NCBI RefSeq assembly: GCF_000720765.1
Contig: NZ_JODC01000003.1
Coordinates: 124,001 to 188,000 of the forward strand
Direction: 5' to 3'
DNA: 64,000 bases
Source: Streptomyces sp. NRRL S-646
GTDB taxonomy: Bacteria > Actinomycetota > Actinomycetes > Streptomycetales > Streptomycetaceae
Shown: positions 17,647 to 26,019 of the stretch, in pieces
Numbering within the stretch: position 1 is the stretch's first letter
Layout: each line of letters starts with the position of its first letter
The notes under the pieces: model-generated
Database searches by the model: none
Seen by the model: the letters and a program-made list of their open reading frames with translations, nothing else
What the model was told of the DNA's origin: nothing
Translations under genes and position numbers: made by a program

Positions 17647-17791
17647 CCCCGGCACCTCCCCGGTACGTTCCTCCACCAGTCCCAGTTTGACCCCGGACTT
17701 TTGTCCTAAGCCCATGGGGGCACTCGCGAAAACCCGTCTCGCAGGGAGTAATGTCCCACCTGAGAAGACGATCACGAGGAAGGAATGCTCC

Positions 17792-18187
17792 ATGCTTTCC
17801 CGCCTGTTTGCCCCCAAGGTCAAGGTCAGCGCACACTGCGACCTGCCCTGCGGTGTGTACGACCCGGCCCAGGCCCGCATCGAGGCGGAGTCCGTGAAGG
17901 CCGTCCAGGAAAAGATGGCTGCCAACGACGACCCGCACTTCCAGGCTCGCGCCACCGTCATCAAGGAGCAGCGCGCCGAGCTCGCGAAGCACCACGTCTC
18001 CGTGCTCTGGAGCGACTACTTCAAGCCCCCGCACTTCGAGAAGTACCCGGAGCTGCACCAGCTGGTCAACGACGCCCTGAAGGCCCTCTCGGCCGCCAAG
18101 GCCTCGACCGACCCGGCCACGGGCCAGAAGGCTCTGGACTACATCGCCCAGATCGACAAGATCTTCTGGGAGACCAAGAAGGCCTGA
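17792..18187 (+). CDS. sodN: Nickel superoxide dismutase
   Basis: 131 residues. Dismutates superoxide in the cytoplasm. A short leader (MLSRLFAPKVKVSA) is cut off, leaving HCDLPCG: His1, Cys2 and Cys6 form the Ni hook. The helical remainder matches SodN in length. AGGA lies upstream of ATG 17792. Divergent from its protease sodX with 145 bp between, where both promoters must lie. In other streptomycetes sodN is expressed when nickel is present. Confidence 0.97.
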   Translation: MLSRLFAPKVKVSAHCDLPCGVYDPAQARIEAESVKAVQEKMAANDDPHFQARATVIKEQRAELAKHHVSVLWSDYFKPPHFEKYPELHQLVNDALKALSAAKASTDPATGQKALDYIAQIDKIFWETKKA

Positions 18188-18245
18188 CGAACGGCCCGTT
18201 CGCGTGGACCCGCGATCGGTGCACCATCGCAGGTCCACGGGCATT

Positions 18246-18283
18246 CCGAAGGGGTCCGGCCGGGAACGGCCGGGCCCCTTCGG
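18246..18283 (+). terminator. sodN terminator
   Basis: CCGAAGGGG-T-CCGGCCG pairs with CGGCCGG-G-CCCCTTCGG around GGAA, followed by CTTTGTG. Strong stem 60 bp after the sodN stop. Confidence 0.85.
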
Positions 18284-18415
18284 CTTTGTGGCGCAAGGCC
18301 CTCTCAGTGACGGCAGAGCAGGATGCCGGAGGCCTGCCCGGCGAGGCGGGCCCGGTCGGTGACCGCGGCAGCCTGTGCGGCGGACAGTCCGGTCATGTCA
18401 GGAACGGTGACATGC

Positions 18416-19321
18416 CTACCGACCGCCTTCCAGACCCCCTTCGTCGTCCTCCCCCGCCTCCAGCAGGCCCGCCGCCGCGCCCACGATCCGCGGATCGGGA
18501 CTGCCGACGACCTCCTCGTCCTTGCCGGTGTAGTCGAAGCGGGCGAGCACGCTGCGCATGGCCTCGACGCGGGCCCGTTTCTTGTCGTTGCTCTTGACCA
18601 CCGTCCAGGGCGCATGCTCCGTGTCCGTCTCGCGGAACATGGCGACCTTCGCGGCGGTGTAGTCGTCCCAGCGGTCCAGGGAGGCCAGGTCCATGGGGCT
18701 GAGCTTCCACTGCCGTACGGGGTCGACCTGACGGATGGTGAAACGGGTGCGCTGTTCGCCCTGGGAGACCGAGAACCAGAACTTGATCAGGTCGACGCCG
18801 TCGTCCACGAGCATCCGCTCGAACGCGGGCGCCTGGCGCATGAAGCGCCGGTACTCGTCGTCCGAGCAGAACCCCATGACCCGCTCGACGCCCGCCCGGT
18901 TGTACCAGGAGCGGTCGAACAGCACGATCTCGCCCGCGGTCGGCAGGTGTTCGACGTAGCGCTGGAAGTACCACTGCCCGCGCTCGCGTTCGGTCGGCTT
19001 CTCCAGCGCCACCACCCGGGCACCGCGTGGGTTGAGGTGCTCGGTGAAGCGTTTGATGGTGCCGCCCTTGCCGGCCGCGTCCCGGCCCTCGAAGACGATG
19101 ACCAGCCGGCGCCCGGTCTCCTTGATCCAGCTCTGCAGCTTCAGCAGTTCGATCTGCTGGAGCCGCTTGTGCCAGTCGTACTCCTTGCGCTCCATGCGCT
19201 GCCCGTACGGGTAGTTCTCCCGCCAGGTGTCGATCGGGCTGCCGTCCGGGCGGATGAGCACCGGGTCGTCGGGGTCGGTGTAGTCGACCTTCAGGTCGGC
19301 CAGCAGGGGTGGCGTCGTCAT
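18416..19321 (-). CDS. ppk2: Polyphosphate kinase 2
   Basis: 301 residues, one PPK2 domain. Walker A FEGRDAAGKGGT (about residues 75-86), Walker B EIVLFDRSWYNRAGVERVMGF and lid-region residues R/K follow. Transfers phosphate between polyphosphate and nucleoside di/triphosphates. GGAAGGA lies seven bases upstream of ATG 19321. The adjacent genes encode a phosphate permease and a small membrane protein, giving a phosphate storage/uptake neighbourhood. Confidence 0.93.
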   Translation of the reverse strand: MTTPPLLADLKVDYTDPDDPVLIRPDGSPIDTWRENYPYGQRMERKEYDWHKRLQQIELLKLQSWIKETGRRLVIVFEGRDAAGKGGTIKRFTEHLNPRGARVVALEKPTERERGQWYFQRYVEHLPTAGEIVLFDRSWYNRAGVERVMGFCSDDEYRRFMRQAPAFERMLVDDGVDLIKFWFSVSQGEQRTRFTIRQVDPVRQWKLSPMDLASLDRWDDYTAAKVAMFRETDTEHAPWTVVKSNDKKRARVEAMRSVLARFDYTGKDEEVVGSPDPRIVGAAAGLLEAGEDDEGGLEGGR

Positions 19322-19388
19322 CCCGATGTCCTTCCGAGTCCTTCCGATGTCCTGCTGATGCGCTTCCGGCGGATGTGCTTTCCGGCGC

Positions 19389-19622
19389 TCAGTGGAACTG
19401 CGGCACGATCAGATAGATCCCGTACGCCACCACGGCCGCGCAGGCGAGGAAGCACAGGCCGGCCTGGGCGAGGCCGAGGGACGAGGTCCCGCCGCCATCC
19501 TCGCTTGCCCCTTCGAAGCGGGCGAGGCCGAGTACTCCGAGGGCGAAGACGACGACCACGGCGACGGTGACGCCGATGCTCACCGCGGTGACCTGGCCGA
19601 GTGCGTTCCAGTCGAGGCTCAT
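19389..19622 (-). CDS. Small two-TM membrane protein next to pit
   Basis: 77 residues with two hydrophobic segments (about 12-35 and 52-73) and a Gly/Ser/Glu loop between. It lies 19 bp after the Pit permease gene and before ppk2, so it is probably in the same operon. Possibly a small accessory subunit of the permease; no motif supports a specific role. Confidence 0.7.
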   Translation of the reverse strand: MSLDWNALGQVTAVSIGVTVAVVVVFALGVLGLARFEGASEDGGGTSSLGLAQAGLCFLACAAVVAYGIYLIVPQFH

Positions 19623-19641
19623 TCTGCGAACTCCCCGTGTT

Positions 19642-20796
19642 TCAGGCGGCCGTGCCGACGTGGGCCGGCGGTGCGGTGCGGACGGCGACCTCGTGGTGGT
19701 CGTTGACGTTGTTGGCGTGTACCGGGTTGCGGCGCGAGACGACGACGATGCCGGCGGCCACTGCGGCGCCGACCAGCGCGACGACGACCGTGCCGAAGTT
19801 GCCGCCGTGCTTGACCGCGGCCGCGGAGATGCCGCCGACCAGCGCGGCCGAGGGCAGCGTGATCAGCCAGGCGGCGACCATGCGGCCCGCGACGCCCCAG
19901 CGGACCTCCGCGAGGCGCCGGCCCAGGCCCGCGCCGAGGATGGAGCCCGAGGCGACCTGCGTGGTGGACAGGGCGAAGCCGAGGTGCGCGGAGGTGAGGA
20001 TGACGGCCGTGGAGGCCGTCTCGGCGGCGAAGCCCTGCGGGGACTGGATCTCCGTCAGGCCCTTGCCCATGGTGCGGATGATCCGCCAGCCGCCCAGGTA
20101 GGTGCCGAGGCCGATGGCGAGACCGGCGGAGGCGATCACCCAGACCGGCGGGCCGGCGTCGTGGCCGAGGGCGCCCGCGGAGATCAGGGTCAGCGTGATG
20201 ATGCCCATGGTCTTCTGCGCGTCGTTGGTGCCGTGGGCGAGCGAGACCAGCGAGGCCGAGGCGATCTGGCCGAGCCGGAAGCCCTTGGTGACGGAGTCCT
20301 TGCGGCCGCGGGCGGTGAGCTTGTAGGCGAGGTAGGTGGCGATCAGGGCGGCGACACCGGCCACGACCGGCGAGGCCACCGCCGGGATCAGCACCTTCTC
20401 GACAACCTTGTCGAAGTGCACGCCATGGGATCCCGCGCCGACCCACACGGCGCCGATCAGTCCGCCGAACAGGGCGTGCGAGGAGCTGGACGGCAGCCCG
20501 ACCAGCCAGGTCAGCAGATTCCACAGGATGGCCCCCACCAGCCCGGCGAAGATCATTCCCGGACTGACGAGGGTGTCGTCGACTATTCCCCCGGAGATCG
20601 TCTTGGCAACCTCCGTCGACAGAAAGGCTCCGACGATGTTGAGGACTCCGCTCACAAGCACCGCTGTTCTCGGCTTGAGCGCGCCGGTGGCGATGGAGGT
20701 GGCCATCGCGTTGGCGGTGTCGTGGAATCCGTTGGTGAAGTCGAAGGCCAGGGCCGTGACGATGACTACCGCCACGAGGAACGTGATGTGGTCCAT
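19642..20796 (-). CDS. pit: Inorganic phosphate permease (PiT family)
   Basis: 384 residues, about 10 membrane segments. The two PiT signature repeats are present: DFTNGFHDTANAMAT near the N-terminus and SLAHGTNDAQKTMG in the second half, with PSSSSHALFGGLIGA. Imports phosphate as a metal complex with H+/Na+. ATG 20796 has only a weak GGGGCA upstream. The leader contains AGTTCGCC, which loosely resembles a PHO-box half, so PhoP control is possible but unproven. Confidence 0.93.
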   Translation of the reverse strand: MDHITFLVAVVIVTALAFDFTNGFHDTANAMATSIATGALKPRTAVLVSGVLNIVGAFLSTEVAKTISGGIVDDTLVSPGMIFAGLVGAILWNLLTWLVGLPSSSSHALFGGLIGAVWVGAGSHGVHFDKVVEKVLIPAVASPVVAGVAALIATYLAYKLTARGRKDSVTKGFRLGQIASASLVSLAHGTNDAQKTMGIITLTLISAGALGHDAGPPVWVIASAGLAIGLGTYLGGWRIIRTMGKGLTEIQSPQGFAAETASTAVILTSAHLGFALSTTQVASGSILGAGLGRRLAEVRWGVAGRMVAAWLITLPSAALVGGISAAAVKHGGNFGTVVVALVGAAVAAGIVVVSRRNPVHANNVNDHHEVAVRTAPPAHVGTAA

Positions 20797-20898
20797 TGCC
20801 CCATGGGAACAAGCGCTTTCGTACGGCAGGCGAACTGAAGGCAAAGCCCACGCCAGGACCCGGCGCCCGGCCGGTGAGGGTCGTGCGATGCTGACGTG

Positions 20899-21291
20899 GT
20901 GAATCGTGAGGATCTGGTACGACTGCGCAAGGCACGCGACCGCATGGACCGCGAGTACGCCGAGCCCCTCGATGTGGCCGCCCTCGCGAGCACCGCCCTG
21001 ATGTCGCCGGGGCACTTCCAGCGCAGTTTCCGCGAGGCGTACGGCGAGACCCCGTACGGCTATCTCATGACGCGCCGCGTCGAACGCGCCAAGACCCTGC
21101 TGCGCCGCGGCGACCTCACCGTCACCGACGTCTGCATGGCGGTGGGCTGCACCTCGCTGGGCTCCTTCAGCGCCCGTTTCACCGAGCTGGTGGGCGAGAC
21201 GCCGAGCTCCTACCGGGCCCGCTCGCACGAGGAGAGCGCGGAGATCCCGCCCTGCGTGGTGCGCGCGTACACGCGTCCCAGACGGACGTGA
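20899..21291 (+). CDS. AraC-type HTH transcriptional regulator (short)
   Basis: About 130 residues, just the AraC DNA-binding domain: first helix pair DVAALASTALMSPGHFQRSFREAYGETP, second TVTDVCMAVGCTSLGSFSARFTELVGETP. No ligand-binding domain. GTG 20899 (or the adjacent GTG 20896) lies close to a -10-like GATGCT, so it may be leaderless. The VOC gene follows 26 bp downstream; AraC-VOC pairs are common, suggesting the regulator controls the VOC genes. Confidence 0.87.
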   Translation: MNREDLVRLRKARDRMDREYAEPLDVAALASTALMSPGHFQRSFREAYGETPYGYLMTRRVERAKTLLRRGDLTVTDVCMAVGCTSLGSFSARFTELVGETPSSYRARSHEESAEIPPCVVRAYTRPRRT

Positions 21292-21317
21292 GGCCGTATC
21301 GACCTTAGGTTGGACCC

Positions 21318-21731
21318 ATGGACCTGAAACTGAACAGCTGTTTCATCGCCGTCGACGACCACGACAAGGCGATCGCCTTCTACTGCGACGTCCTGGGCCT
21401 GGAGATCCGCAACGACGTCAAGTACGAGGGAATGCGCTGGACGACCGTCGGGTCGCCGCTGCAGCCGGACGTGTCGATCGTCCTGGAGCCGCCCGCGGCC
21501 AACCCGGACCTCTCCCCCGCCGACCGCGACGCGATGGAGCAGCTGCTGGCCAAGGGCGTGCTGCGCGGGGTCAACTTCACCACCGAGGACTGCGACGCCC
21601 TCTTCGCCCGCGTCCAGGAGTCCGGCGCCGAGGTGATCCAGGAACCGACGGACATGCCGTACGGGGTCCGGGACTGCGCGTTCAGGGATCCGGCGGGGAA
21701 CATGCTGCGGTTCATGGAGCGGAAGGGATGA
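21318..21731 (+). CDS. VOC family (glyoxalase-like) protein
   Basis: 137 residues. One vicinal-oxygen-chelate unit: FIAVDDHDKAIAFYCDVLGLEI and CAFRDPAGNMLRFMER with metal-type end Glu. -10 TAGGTT (21306-21311) ends six bases before the ATG with no ribosome site, predicting a leaderless message. Overlaps the next VOC gene by ATGA. Such proteins include glyoxalases and antibiotic-binding proteins; the substrate is unknown. Confidence 0.87.
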   Translation: MDLKLNSCFIAVDDHDKAIAFYCDVLGLEIRNDVKYEGMRWTTVGSPLQPDVSIVLEPPAANPDLSPADRDAMEQLLAKGVLRGVNFTTEDCDALFARVQESGAEVIQEPTDMPYGVRDCAFRDPAGNMLRFMERKG

Positions 21732-22498
21732 GCCGACAGGTCCGGTGGACCTATGCCTTCGTGGACCGGCCGGCCGGACTCCTCGCGTCCGCCTGCGAGT
21801 TCTGGACGGCCGTCACGGACACGCGTCTGTCCGGACTCCGGGGCGAGAACAAGGAGTTCACGACCCTCCTGCACGACGGGGCCGACGCCTGCGTCAAGGT
21901 GCAGGAGGTGGCCTCGGGTCCGGGTGGCGCGCATCTGGACTTCCCGGTGGCCGACATACGGGAGTTCATGCGGTCGGCGGTGGCTCTCGGGGCCGAGGTC
22001 GTCGCCGATCACGGGACGTGGGCCGTGCTGCGGTCGCCCGCAGGACAGCAGCTGTGCACCATGCCGTGGCGCGCGGAGACGACGCGCCCGCCCGTGGTGC
22101 GGGGCAGCCGCCTCGACCAGGTCTGCGTCGACATCGCACCATCCGCATACGATGCCGAAGTCGCCTTCTGGAGCGCCCTGTTGCCCGAGTGGCAGTCACG
22201 GCCGGGCTCGCTCCCCGAGTTCCATGTGCTCACGCCGCCGGCGGGCCTCCCGATCCGCATCCTCCTCCAGCGCCTCGGCGAGGAACGCCCCACCACCGCC
22301 CACCTGGACCTGGCCTGCACCGACATCGAGGCGACCCGCGCCGCCCACGAACGTCTCGGCGCGAAGCCGGTCGCCCGCGGGATGCACTGGACGGTGATGC
22401 AGGACCCGACGGGCGGCACGTACTGCCTGACGGGGCGCGATCCGGAGACGGGCGGGTTGCCCGCGCAGGGAGCTCGCGGTTCCCAGGGCCACGCATAG
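21728..22498 (+). CDS. Two-domain VOC protein
   Basis: 256 residues, two VOC-like halves (about 1-115 and 128-235), the second with LDQVCVDIAPSAYDAEVAFWSALL and WTVMQDPTGGTYCLTGR. Translationally coupled to the preceding VOC gene. Metal ligands are not fully conserved in the first half, so it may be a binding protein rather than an enzyme. Confidence 0.85.
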   Translation: MSRQVRWTYAFVDRPAGLLASACEFWTAVTDTRLSGLRGENKEFTTLLHDGADACVKVQEVASGPGGAHLDFPVADIREFMRSAVALGAEVVADHGTWAVLRSPAGQQLCTMPWRAETTRPPVVRGSRLDQVCVDIAPSAYDAEVAFWSALLPEWQSRPGSLPEFHVLTPPAGLPIRILLQRLGEERPTTAHLDLACTDIEATRAAHERLGAKPVARGMHWTVMQDPTGGTYCLTGRDPETGGLPAQGARGSQGHA

Positions 22499-22499
22499 C

Positions 22500-22754
22500 T
22501 CAGGGTTCTTGGAGCCGCACATAGATGCACGCAGCGGCCGTGGCCCCGTCGTCGTGCGGACACTCGGTGGCCTTCAGTAGCGGGGCGGGCGCCTCCTCGG
22601 AGGGATCTGCCCGTTCCCAGCCGACCGGTGGGGGCGGTTCCGCGGAGTCCTGCAGCCAGAGGGTGAGCCCTCCCCCGACGGCCACGGCAATCGCCCACAC
22701 CACCACGGCCCACCGCCACGCACGGCGGCGCACTGCCCCCAACTCGCTTGTCAT
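22500..22754 (-). CDS. Small single-TM membrane protein
   Basis: 84 residues: a basic N-terminus, one membrane helix (about 14-34) and an extracytoplasmic tail with two cysteines (ECPHDDG...AACIYVRL). It starts 9 bp after the sigma factor stop; a TAACGT six bases before the ATG could be its own leaderless -10. Its place behind an ECF sigma gene hints at a link, but it is far too small for a classical anti-sigma factor. Unrecognised. Confidence 0.6.
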   Translation of the reverse strand: MTSELGAVRRRAWRWAVVVWAIAVAVGGGLTLWLQDSAEPPPPVGWERADPSEEAPAPLLKATECPHDDGATAAACIYVRLQEP

Positions 22755-22763
22755 GGCGTCACG

Positions 22764-23969
22764 TTACGACCTCAGCCGGGCCGCCCGCCCCTGCAGATAG
22801 CGCTGTTCGGGCAGGCTCAGGGTCCTGGCAGCCGCCGACTCGTAGGCGGACCGGGCCTCCTCGTACGCCCCCGCGCGCTCCAGGAGATGGCCGCGGACCG
22901 CGTCGAGGCGGTGGCCCAACCCGGGTTCCAGCAGGTCGAGTTCGGCGAGCCCGGCCTCCGGGCCGTGCACCATGGCGACGGCCACGGCGCGGTTGAGGCG
23001 TTCGACGGGGCCCGGGACCAGGCGGACCAGCACCTCGTACAGGCCGAGGATCTCCTCCCAGTCGGTCGCCCGGGCGGACGGCGCCTCGTCGTGTACGGCG
23101 GCGATGGCCGCACGCACCTGGTAGGGGCCCGCGCAGCCCCGGGACAGCGCCCGGGTGACCAGGGCGACGCCCTCCTCGATCGCGGCCTTGTCCCAGCGGG
23201 CGCGGTCCTGTTCGTCGAGGGAGACGAGCTCGCCGTGCGGTCCGGTGCGGGCGTCGCGGCGGGAGTCGGTGAGCAGCATCAGGGCCAGCAGGCCGGCCAC
23301 CTCGCCGTCGTCGGGCAGCAGACGGCGGACGGTACGGGCCAGCCGGATCGCCTCGCCGGCCAGTTCGCGGCGCTGCAGGACCGCTCCGGACGTCGCCGTA
23401 TAGCCCTCGTTGAAGATCAGGTAGAGCGTGTGCAGGACGGCGGGCAGCCGCTTCTCCCACTGGTCCGGCCGTCCGAAGCGCACGCCCCGCACCTTCTGCT
23501 TGGCCCGGCTGATGCGCTGCGCCATCGTCGCCTCGGGCACCAGGTACGCACGGGCGATCTCGGCCGTCGTCAGACCGCCGACCGCCCGCAGGGTGAGCGC
23601 GATCTGGGCGGGCGGGGTGAGGTCCGGGTGGCAGCACAGGAAGAGCAGCGTGAGGGGGTCGTCCTCGCGGGGCGCCCGGTCCGGCCCGCTCGCGAGGCGT
23701 GAGGTCAGCGCCGCCGCCCTCTCCTCCCGCGCCCGCCGCGCCTGCTCCGACCGCAGCGCGTCCGTCAGCCGCCGCGAGGCCACCTTGATCAGCCAGCCGC
23801 GCGGGTTGTCCGGCACCCCCGCCGAGGGCCACTGCCCGGCCGCGGCCAGCAGTGCCTCCTGTACGGCGTCCTCGGCGGCGTCGAAGTGCCCGTACCGCCT
23901 GACCAGCGCGCCGAGGACCTGCGGCGCGTGCAGGCGCAGCAGGTCCTCGACCTCGATGGTCGTGCCCAT
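22764..23969 (-). CDS. ECF42-type RNA polymerase sigma factor with C-terminal extension
   Basis: 401 residues. Region 2 at about 10-75 (LVRRYGHFDAAEDAVQEALLAA, GWLIKVASRRLTDALR) and region 4 at about 105-165 (LRAVGGLTTAEIARAYLVPEATMAQRISRAK). The remaining ~230 residues are a TPR-like helical extension (DUF6596-like) typical of ECF42. Such factors lack a membrane anti-sigma factor and are encoded with DGPF proteins, exactly as here: the YciI/DGPF gene ends 6 bp upstream. Confidence 0.92.
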   Translation of the reverse strand: MGTTIEVEDLLRLHAPQVLGALVRRYGHFDAAEDAVQEALLAAAGQWPSAGVPDNPRGWLIKVASRRLTDALRSEQARRAREERAAALTSRLASGPDRAPREDDPLTLLFLCCHPDLTPPAQIALTLRAVGGLTTAEIARAYLVPEATMAQRISRAKQKVRGVRFGRPDQWEKRLPAVLHTLYLIFNEGYTATSGAVLQRRELAGEAIRLARTVRRLLPDDGEVAGLLALMLLTDSRRDARTGPHGELVSLDEQDRARWDKAAIEEGVALVTRALSRGCAGPYQVRAAIAAVHDEAPSARATDWEEILGLYEVLVRLVPGPVERLNRAVAVAMVHGPEAGLAELDLLEPGLGHRLDAVRGHLLERAGAYEEARSAYESAAARTLSLPEQRYLQGRAARLRS

Positions 23970-23975
23970 GGACGC

Positions 23976-24389
23976 TCAGACGTCCGCGGAGCCGTTGTCG
24001 ATGGGCCGGATCACCACGGGGTAGCTGGTGGCCCCGGCGGGCTGGGGGCACTGGAGGATGCGCTCGGCGATCTCCGTGACGCGCTCCAGGCTCGCGCAGT
24101 CCAGGACCCAGTAGCCGGCCAGCAGCTCCTTGGTCTCGCTGTACGGGCCGTCGGTGATCACGGGCTTGCCGTCGTCACCGAGGCCTACGAGCCGGGTCTT
24201 CGCCGGCTCGGTCAGGCCCTGTCCGTCGATCATCTCGCCGGTCTCGGCGAGGTCGTCGTTGAGGGCGCCCATGAAGGCGTACATGGCCTGCACGTCCTCC
24301 TGGCTCCAGGCCGGGGAGGTCGCGTTGGCCCTGCCCTGCATGCCCTCGTAGTCCGCCTGCGTGCACTGCACCATGACCAGGTACTTCAT
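23976..24389 (-). CDS. YciI/DGPF family protein (ECF42 partner)
   Basis: 137 residues, ferredoxin-like YCII fold with the family signature DGPYSETKELLAGYWVLD (about 83-100). GAAGGAG precedes ATG 24389. Forms an operon with the ECF42 sigma gene. Known context for ECF42 groups; the biochemical role of DGPF proteins is unresolved. Confidence 0.92.
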   Translation of the reverse strand: MKYLVMVQCTQADYEGMQGRANATSPAWSQEDVQAMYAFMGALNDDLAETGEMIDGQGLTEPAKTRLVGLGDDGKPVITDGPYSETKELLAGYWVLDCASLERVTEIAERILQCPQPAGATSYPVVIRPIDNGSADV

Positions 24390-24475
24390 GACTCTGCTCC
24401 TTCGGCTCGTACCGCCCGCGGTGGGCGGCTCTCACGGGGGACGTCGGAGCCGGGCCGGGATTCTCGACACGGGGC

Positions 24476-24670
24476 TCAGGAGTTTTTCGCGGCGGGTTTT
24501 CCGGGCTCCTGGACCGGTTCGGCGCCTTCGGCGACGTACGCCTCGCACGCGGGGTTGCGGCAGGGGCCCGCCACCCAGACCGGGACCCACACGCCCAGGG
24601 TCTTGTGGCGCTTGACGACCGTTTCCACGGGCTGTCCGCAGACCGGACAGATGTGTTCTGAGCTGTCCAT
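24476..24670 (-). CDS. Small zinc-ribbon protein, leaderless
   Basis: 64 residues with CPVCGQ (residues 8-13) and CRNPAC (37-42): two pairs that can bind one zinc. TACGCT ends six bases before ATG 24670, a leaderless promoter. It lies upstream of the DGPF-sigma pair with an 86-bp gap, perhaps separately transcribed. No function is known. Confidence 0.7.
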   Translation of the reverse strand: MDSSEHICPVCGQPVETVVKRHKTLGVWVPVWVAGPCRNPACEAYVAEGAEPVQEPGKPAAKNS

Positions 24671-24688
24671 GCCCTCAGCGTAGGCCGG

Positions 24689-24870
24689 TCAGCGCCGCCG
24701 CGCGTAGGTGCGGACGAGGACGCCGTTGCGACCAGGTCCTCCGCGATGATCTCGACTCCCGCAGCGCGACGTCGTAGCCGGCGCGGCCCTGGATGATCGT
24801 GTCGAACCGCTTGTTCGGCAGCTCGTCGATACCGAGCGGTCGGCGGCCGTGGGTCGGCAGGGTCTCGGGG
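24689..24870 (-). pseudogene. Frameshifted C-terminal gene remnant
   Basis: Read on the minus strand, the peptide LGIDELPNKRFDTIIQGRAG continues only if two single-base shifts are made, giving ...EIIAEDLV then RNGVLVRTYARRR and TGA at 24691-24689. Codon use looks coding on each side of each shift. There is no start codon or N-terminal part. I do not recognise the parent family. Confidence 0.45.
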
Positions 24871-24882
24871 CACTCCCCCGTG

Positions 24883-25090
24883 AGGTCGGCCCGCGCCGAC
24901 CCGGAGCAGGGCATGGAGTTCCACCGGTCGGCGGGGCTGCCCGGCGGGGACGAGACCGTCGCCGTGCTCCACCTCGCCATGCTCGGCCTGATCCTGGAGC
25001 ACCTGATGCTGCCGGGCGTCCTCGACGGCGTACTGCCCGGGGTCGGGGTGCCGGAGGGGCTGGTGGAGCGGATCGTGGCGACGGTCGCCC
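24883..25090 (+). pseudogene. Possible TetR-type C-terminal domain remnant
   Basis: The plus frame reads ETVAVLHLAMLGLILEHLML then PGVLDGVLPGVGVPEGLVERIVATV, resembling the ligand-binding helices at the C-terminus of TetR regulators. No DNA-binding domain or start precedes it, and the frame runs without a stop into a 20-bp tandem repeat and the antisense of the next gene. It looks like a decaying fragment. Confidence 0.4.
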
Positions 25091-25138
25091 CGGAGAGGTG
25101 GTGGTCGCCCCGGAGAGGTGGTGGTCGCCCCGGACAGG
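25084..25138. repeat. 20-bp tandem repeat, 2.75 copies
   Basis: GTCGCCCCGGAGAGGTGGTG occurs at 25084-25103 and 25104-25123, then partially with one change at 25124-25138. It lies at the end of the TetR-like remnant, just before the acetyltransferase stop. Exact copies suggest a recent slippage duplication. Confidence 0.85.
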
Positions 25139-25142
25139 CAGG

Positions 25143-25748
25143 TCAGCCGCGGGGCTCCCGCCACATCGGCCACATCTGCGGGCCGTTCGGGAGGTCGAGG
25201 GGGCGGCCGGTGAGCTCGAAGCCGAGGCGCTCGTACATCCCGCGGCTGCGGGCGCTGCTCGCCTCCAGATAGGCGGGCAGACCCTCGCGGTCGCAGCGGT
25301 CGAGGACGTGCTGGACGAGCGCGCTGCCGATCCCCTCGCCCTGGTGCTCCGGAGTCACGCCGATCATCCACAGGTACTCGTGGGCACGTCCGGCGGGGTG
25401 GATCTCCGCGGTCAGGCGGCCGATCAGCTCGATGCGCTCGTTCCCGGGATCGACGGCGGCACGCAGCCGGGCGGGACCGTCGTCGGCGGCATCCTCTTCG
25501 GCAGCGTGCTCTCCGGCGGGCACGGACAGCCACAACGCGCACGCGCTGCCGTCCTCCGTGACGTCGATCCGGCCCTCGGCGAGCACGATCCCGGTGAAGG
25601 CGGCCATCAGCCTGTGGTGGGTCGTACGGCGGTACTCGTCGCCGGGAAAGACCCAGCCACTGACCGGATCATCCTGGAAGGCCTCGTCCAGCAGCCGCAC
25701 GACCATCTCCCGGTCGCCCTCGTCCGCCGCCCGGATCGCCACACCCAT
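25143..25748 (-). CDS. GNAT family N-acetyltransferase
   Basis: 201 residues. Acetyl-CoA site motif A: YLWMIGVTPEHQGEGIGSALVQHVLDR (about 127-153), then YLEASSARSRGMYERLGFELTG. ATG 25748 has AAAGGG upstream. The leader contains an inverted repeat CTCAAC (25764-25769) / GTTGAG (25789-25794) and CAACC/GGTTG arms inside, a possible operator. Substrate is unknown. Confidence 0.9.
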   Translation of the reverse strand: MGVAIRAADEGDREMVVRLLDEAFQDDPVSGWVFPGDEYRRTTHHRLMAAFTGIVLAEGRIDVTEDGSACALWLSVPAGEHAAEEDAADDGPARLRAAVDPGNERIELIGRLTAEIHPAGRAHEYLWMIGVTPEHQGEGIGSALVQHVLDRCDREGLPAYLEASSARSRGMYERLGFELTGRPLDLPNGPQMWPMWREPRG

Positions 25749-25907
25749 GTGCCGCCCTTTCACCTCAACCAACTTCGGTTGTACGGCTGTTGAGCCTATA
25801 CGGCACTGTCCGGCGAATACCGCCACCATCAATTGAGGAACCACGAAGGCGGGCAACCAGCTCCGCGAGAGCGGCGCCGGTTCAGGCGCAAAGGGGGGGT
25901 GGCGAGC

Positions 25908-25932
25908 CCCGCACACCGTGGGGATGTGCGGG
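25908..25932 (-). terminator. Probable terminator of the polyprenyl synthase gene
   Basis: Perfect 8-bp arms CCCGCACA (25908-25915) and TGTGCGGG (25925-25932), 9-base loop. Lies 87 bp beyond the synthase stop; no T tract, so termination is only probable. Confidence 0.5.
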
Positions 25933-26019
25933 ACCCGCCCGGCCGGAGCCTCGACGGCCGTGCGGGGTCAGGAGCCGCGCGGCCGCCCCGGTGGGCTCCG
26001 GGGTCTGTGAGGGCTGCGG

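Noticed and set aside
19642..20860. PHO box upstream of pit
   Set aside because: Only one GTTCGCC-like half is seen; no clear 11-bp direct repeats, so not listed as a site.
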